DNA of 13,912 nt. It comes from an uncultured Ruminococcus sp. (GTDB taxonomy: Bacteria > Bacillota > Clostridia > Oscillospirales > CAG-272). Each line of letters begins with the position of its first letter. The stretch's first letter is position 1. A program made the translations under genes and the position numbers. The notes beneath the pieces were generated by a model. That model was not told the origin of the DNA. It saw nothing but the letters and a program-made list of their open reading frames with translations, and did not search any database. Shown here one piece after another: positions 13,336-13,912 of the stretch. The stretch covers positions 1-13,912 of the forward strand of contig CACXED010000293.1 in assembly GCA_902766575.1 (NCBI GenBank). The letters run 5' to 3'.

Positions 13336-13912
13336 TCAGAGCCACGCCTCGACGCGGTTGATCGAAAAGCCCTTTGCCGAGAAGTTCCGCTCGTACTCGG
13401 TCATTATGTTGTCGGCGGCGTACTCGCTTTGGTGGAGATCGTAGGTGAGGTTCTCGAGCCTGAAGCCGCACTCCCTGAACTCCTCAAGCGAGAAGTCGAA
13501 CAGCCCGCGGTTGTCGGTCTTGAAGAAGATCGCTCCGCCCGGCTTCAGGATACGCTTGTACTGCTCTAAAAAACCGCGGTAGGTAAGTCTGCGCTTGTAG
13601 TGTCCCGCCTTTGGCCACGGGTCGGAGAAATTGAGGTAGATCCGGTCGACCGAGCCGTCCGCGAACACGTCCCAGAGCTTTGCGATATTTCCGATCATGA
13701 AGCGGACGTTAGGTATTTCCCGCGCCTTGCATTTTTCCATCGCGAGCATAGCCACGTCTGGGACGCGCTCGAGAGCGATGAAGTCGGCTTCGGGATATCT
13801 CTCGGCGGTACCGCAGGCAAAATCGCCCTTGCCGCAGCCGATCTCGAGCCAGAGCGGGTGAGCAGCGCCGTCGTCTCTTTTGAATATTTCCTGTATTTTA
13901 TCGCCGGAGAGA
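13336..13912 (-). CDS. trmB: tRNA (guanine-N7-)-methyltransferase, N-terminus cut by window edge
   Basis: S-adenosylmethionine-dependent enzyme that makes m7G46 in the variable loop of tRNA. The frame is open to the right edge, so the start is outside; about 191 C-terminal residues are visible of a usual 210-240. The SAM-binding motif LEIGCGKGDF is present close to the edge, followed by FIALERVPDVA and NVRFMIGNIAKL. The family signature LNFSDPWPKAGHYKRRLT contains the catalytic/tRNA-contact residues, and the FKTDNRGLFDFSLEEF and TEYERNF segments are also typical of TrmB. The family assignment is firm. It lies upstream of the lipoprotein gene on the same strand with a 127-nt gap, and nothing suggests a functional link. 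Confidence 0.96.
   Translation of the reverse strand, partial: LSGDKIQEIFKRDDGAAHPLWLEIGCGKGDFACGTAERYPEADFIALERVPDVAMLAMEKCKAREIPNVRFMIGNIAKLWDVFADGSVDRIYLNFSDPWPKAGHYKRRLTYRGFLEQYKRILKPGGAIFFKTDNRGLFDFSLEEFRECGFRLENLTYDLHQSEYAADNIMTEYERNFSAKGFSINRVEAWL

Noticed and set aside
13238..13471. 77-residue minus-strand open frame over the trmB end and lipoprotein promoter
   Set aside because: Overlaps trmB in another frame, very basic composition, no ribosome site.
1..13912. CRISPR array, tRNA/rRNA genes, insertion sequence or prophage
   Set aside because: No spaced identical repeats, no tRNA-like cloverleaf or rRNA segments noticed, no transposase, integrase or phage structural motif in any frame read.

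Overview
The window is gene-dense, high-GC bacterial DNA with no rRNA, tRNA, CRISPR array or insertion sequence that I can see. Gene style points to an uncultured gut-type Firmicute of class Clostridia (perhaps Oscillospirales): Shine-Dalgarno sites of the AGGAGG type, AT-rich sigma-A promoters standing out of GC-rich coding DNA, a Gram-positive style NagB, a lipoprotein with a Ser/Thr-rich linker, and many Gfo/Idh/MocA- and xylose-isomerase-like sugar enzymes. This placement is inference from style, not a phylogenetic result.

Layout. 1-739 (+): C-terminal half of a MATE efflux transporter, closed by a strong GC-rich hairpin. 819-2030 (-): a two-gene unit, a HAD phosphatase followed by a GNAT acetyltransferase, transcribed from one side of a clear divergent promoter pair (2084-2163). 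2201-3765 (+): the other side, a Gfo/Idh/MocA oxidoreductase with a variant Rossmann entry and a two-helix membrane protein of unknown function, ending in a bidirectional terminator shared with nagB. 3801-4520 (-): nagB with its own promoter.

4647-10672 (-): the centre of the window, an operon from one near-consensus promoter (10710-10738). In transcription order it encodes a D-2-hydroxyacid dehydrogenase, a xylose-isomerase-like TIM-barrel protein, an old-yellow-enzyme-type flavoprotein with a [4Fe-4S] motif but no NADH/FAD module, the decayed remains of a GNAT gene, a short-chain dehydrogenase, and a 650-residue fumarate-reductase-type FAD protein. Genes overlap or nearly touch (8 bp, ATGA, ATGA). 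The content suggests a redox-heavy catabolic route for a sugar-derived or cyclic polyol/acid substrate: dehydrogenation, isomerisation, then flavin-dependent reduction or oxidation. I cannot name the substrate.

10958-13208 (-): an orphan extracellular solute-binding lipoprotein whose stop codon lies 1 nt before the start of a small COG3910-type predicted ATPase; no permease genes accompany them. 13336-13912 (-): trmB, cut by the window edge.

The most unusual items are the redox operon, its split OYE/FAD arrangement with substituted active-site residues, the fossil acetyltransferase inside it, and the coupled lipoprotein/ATPase pair.
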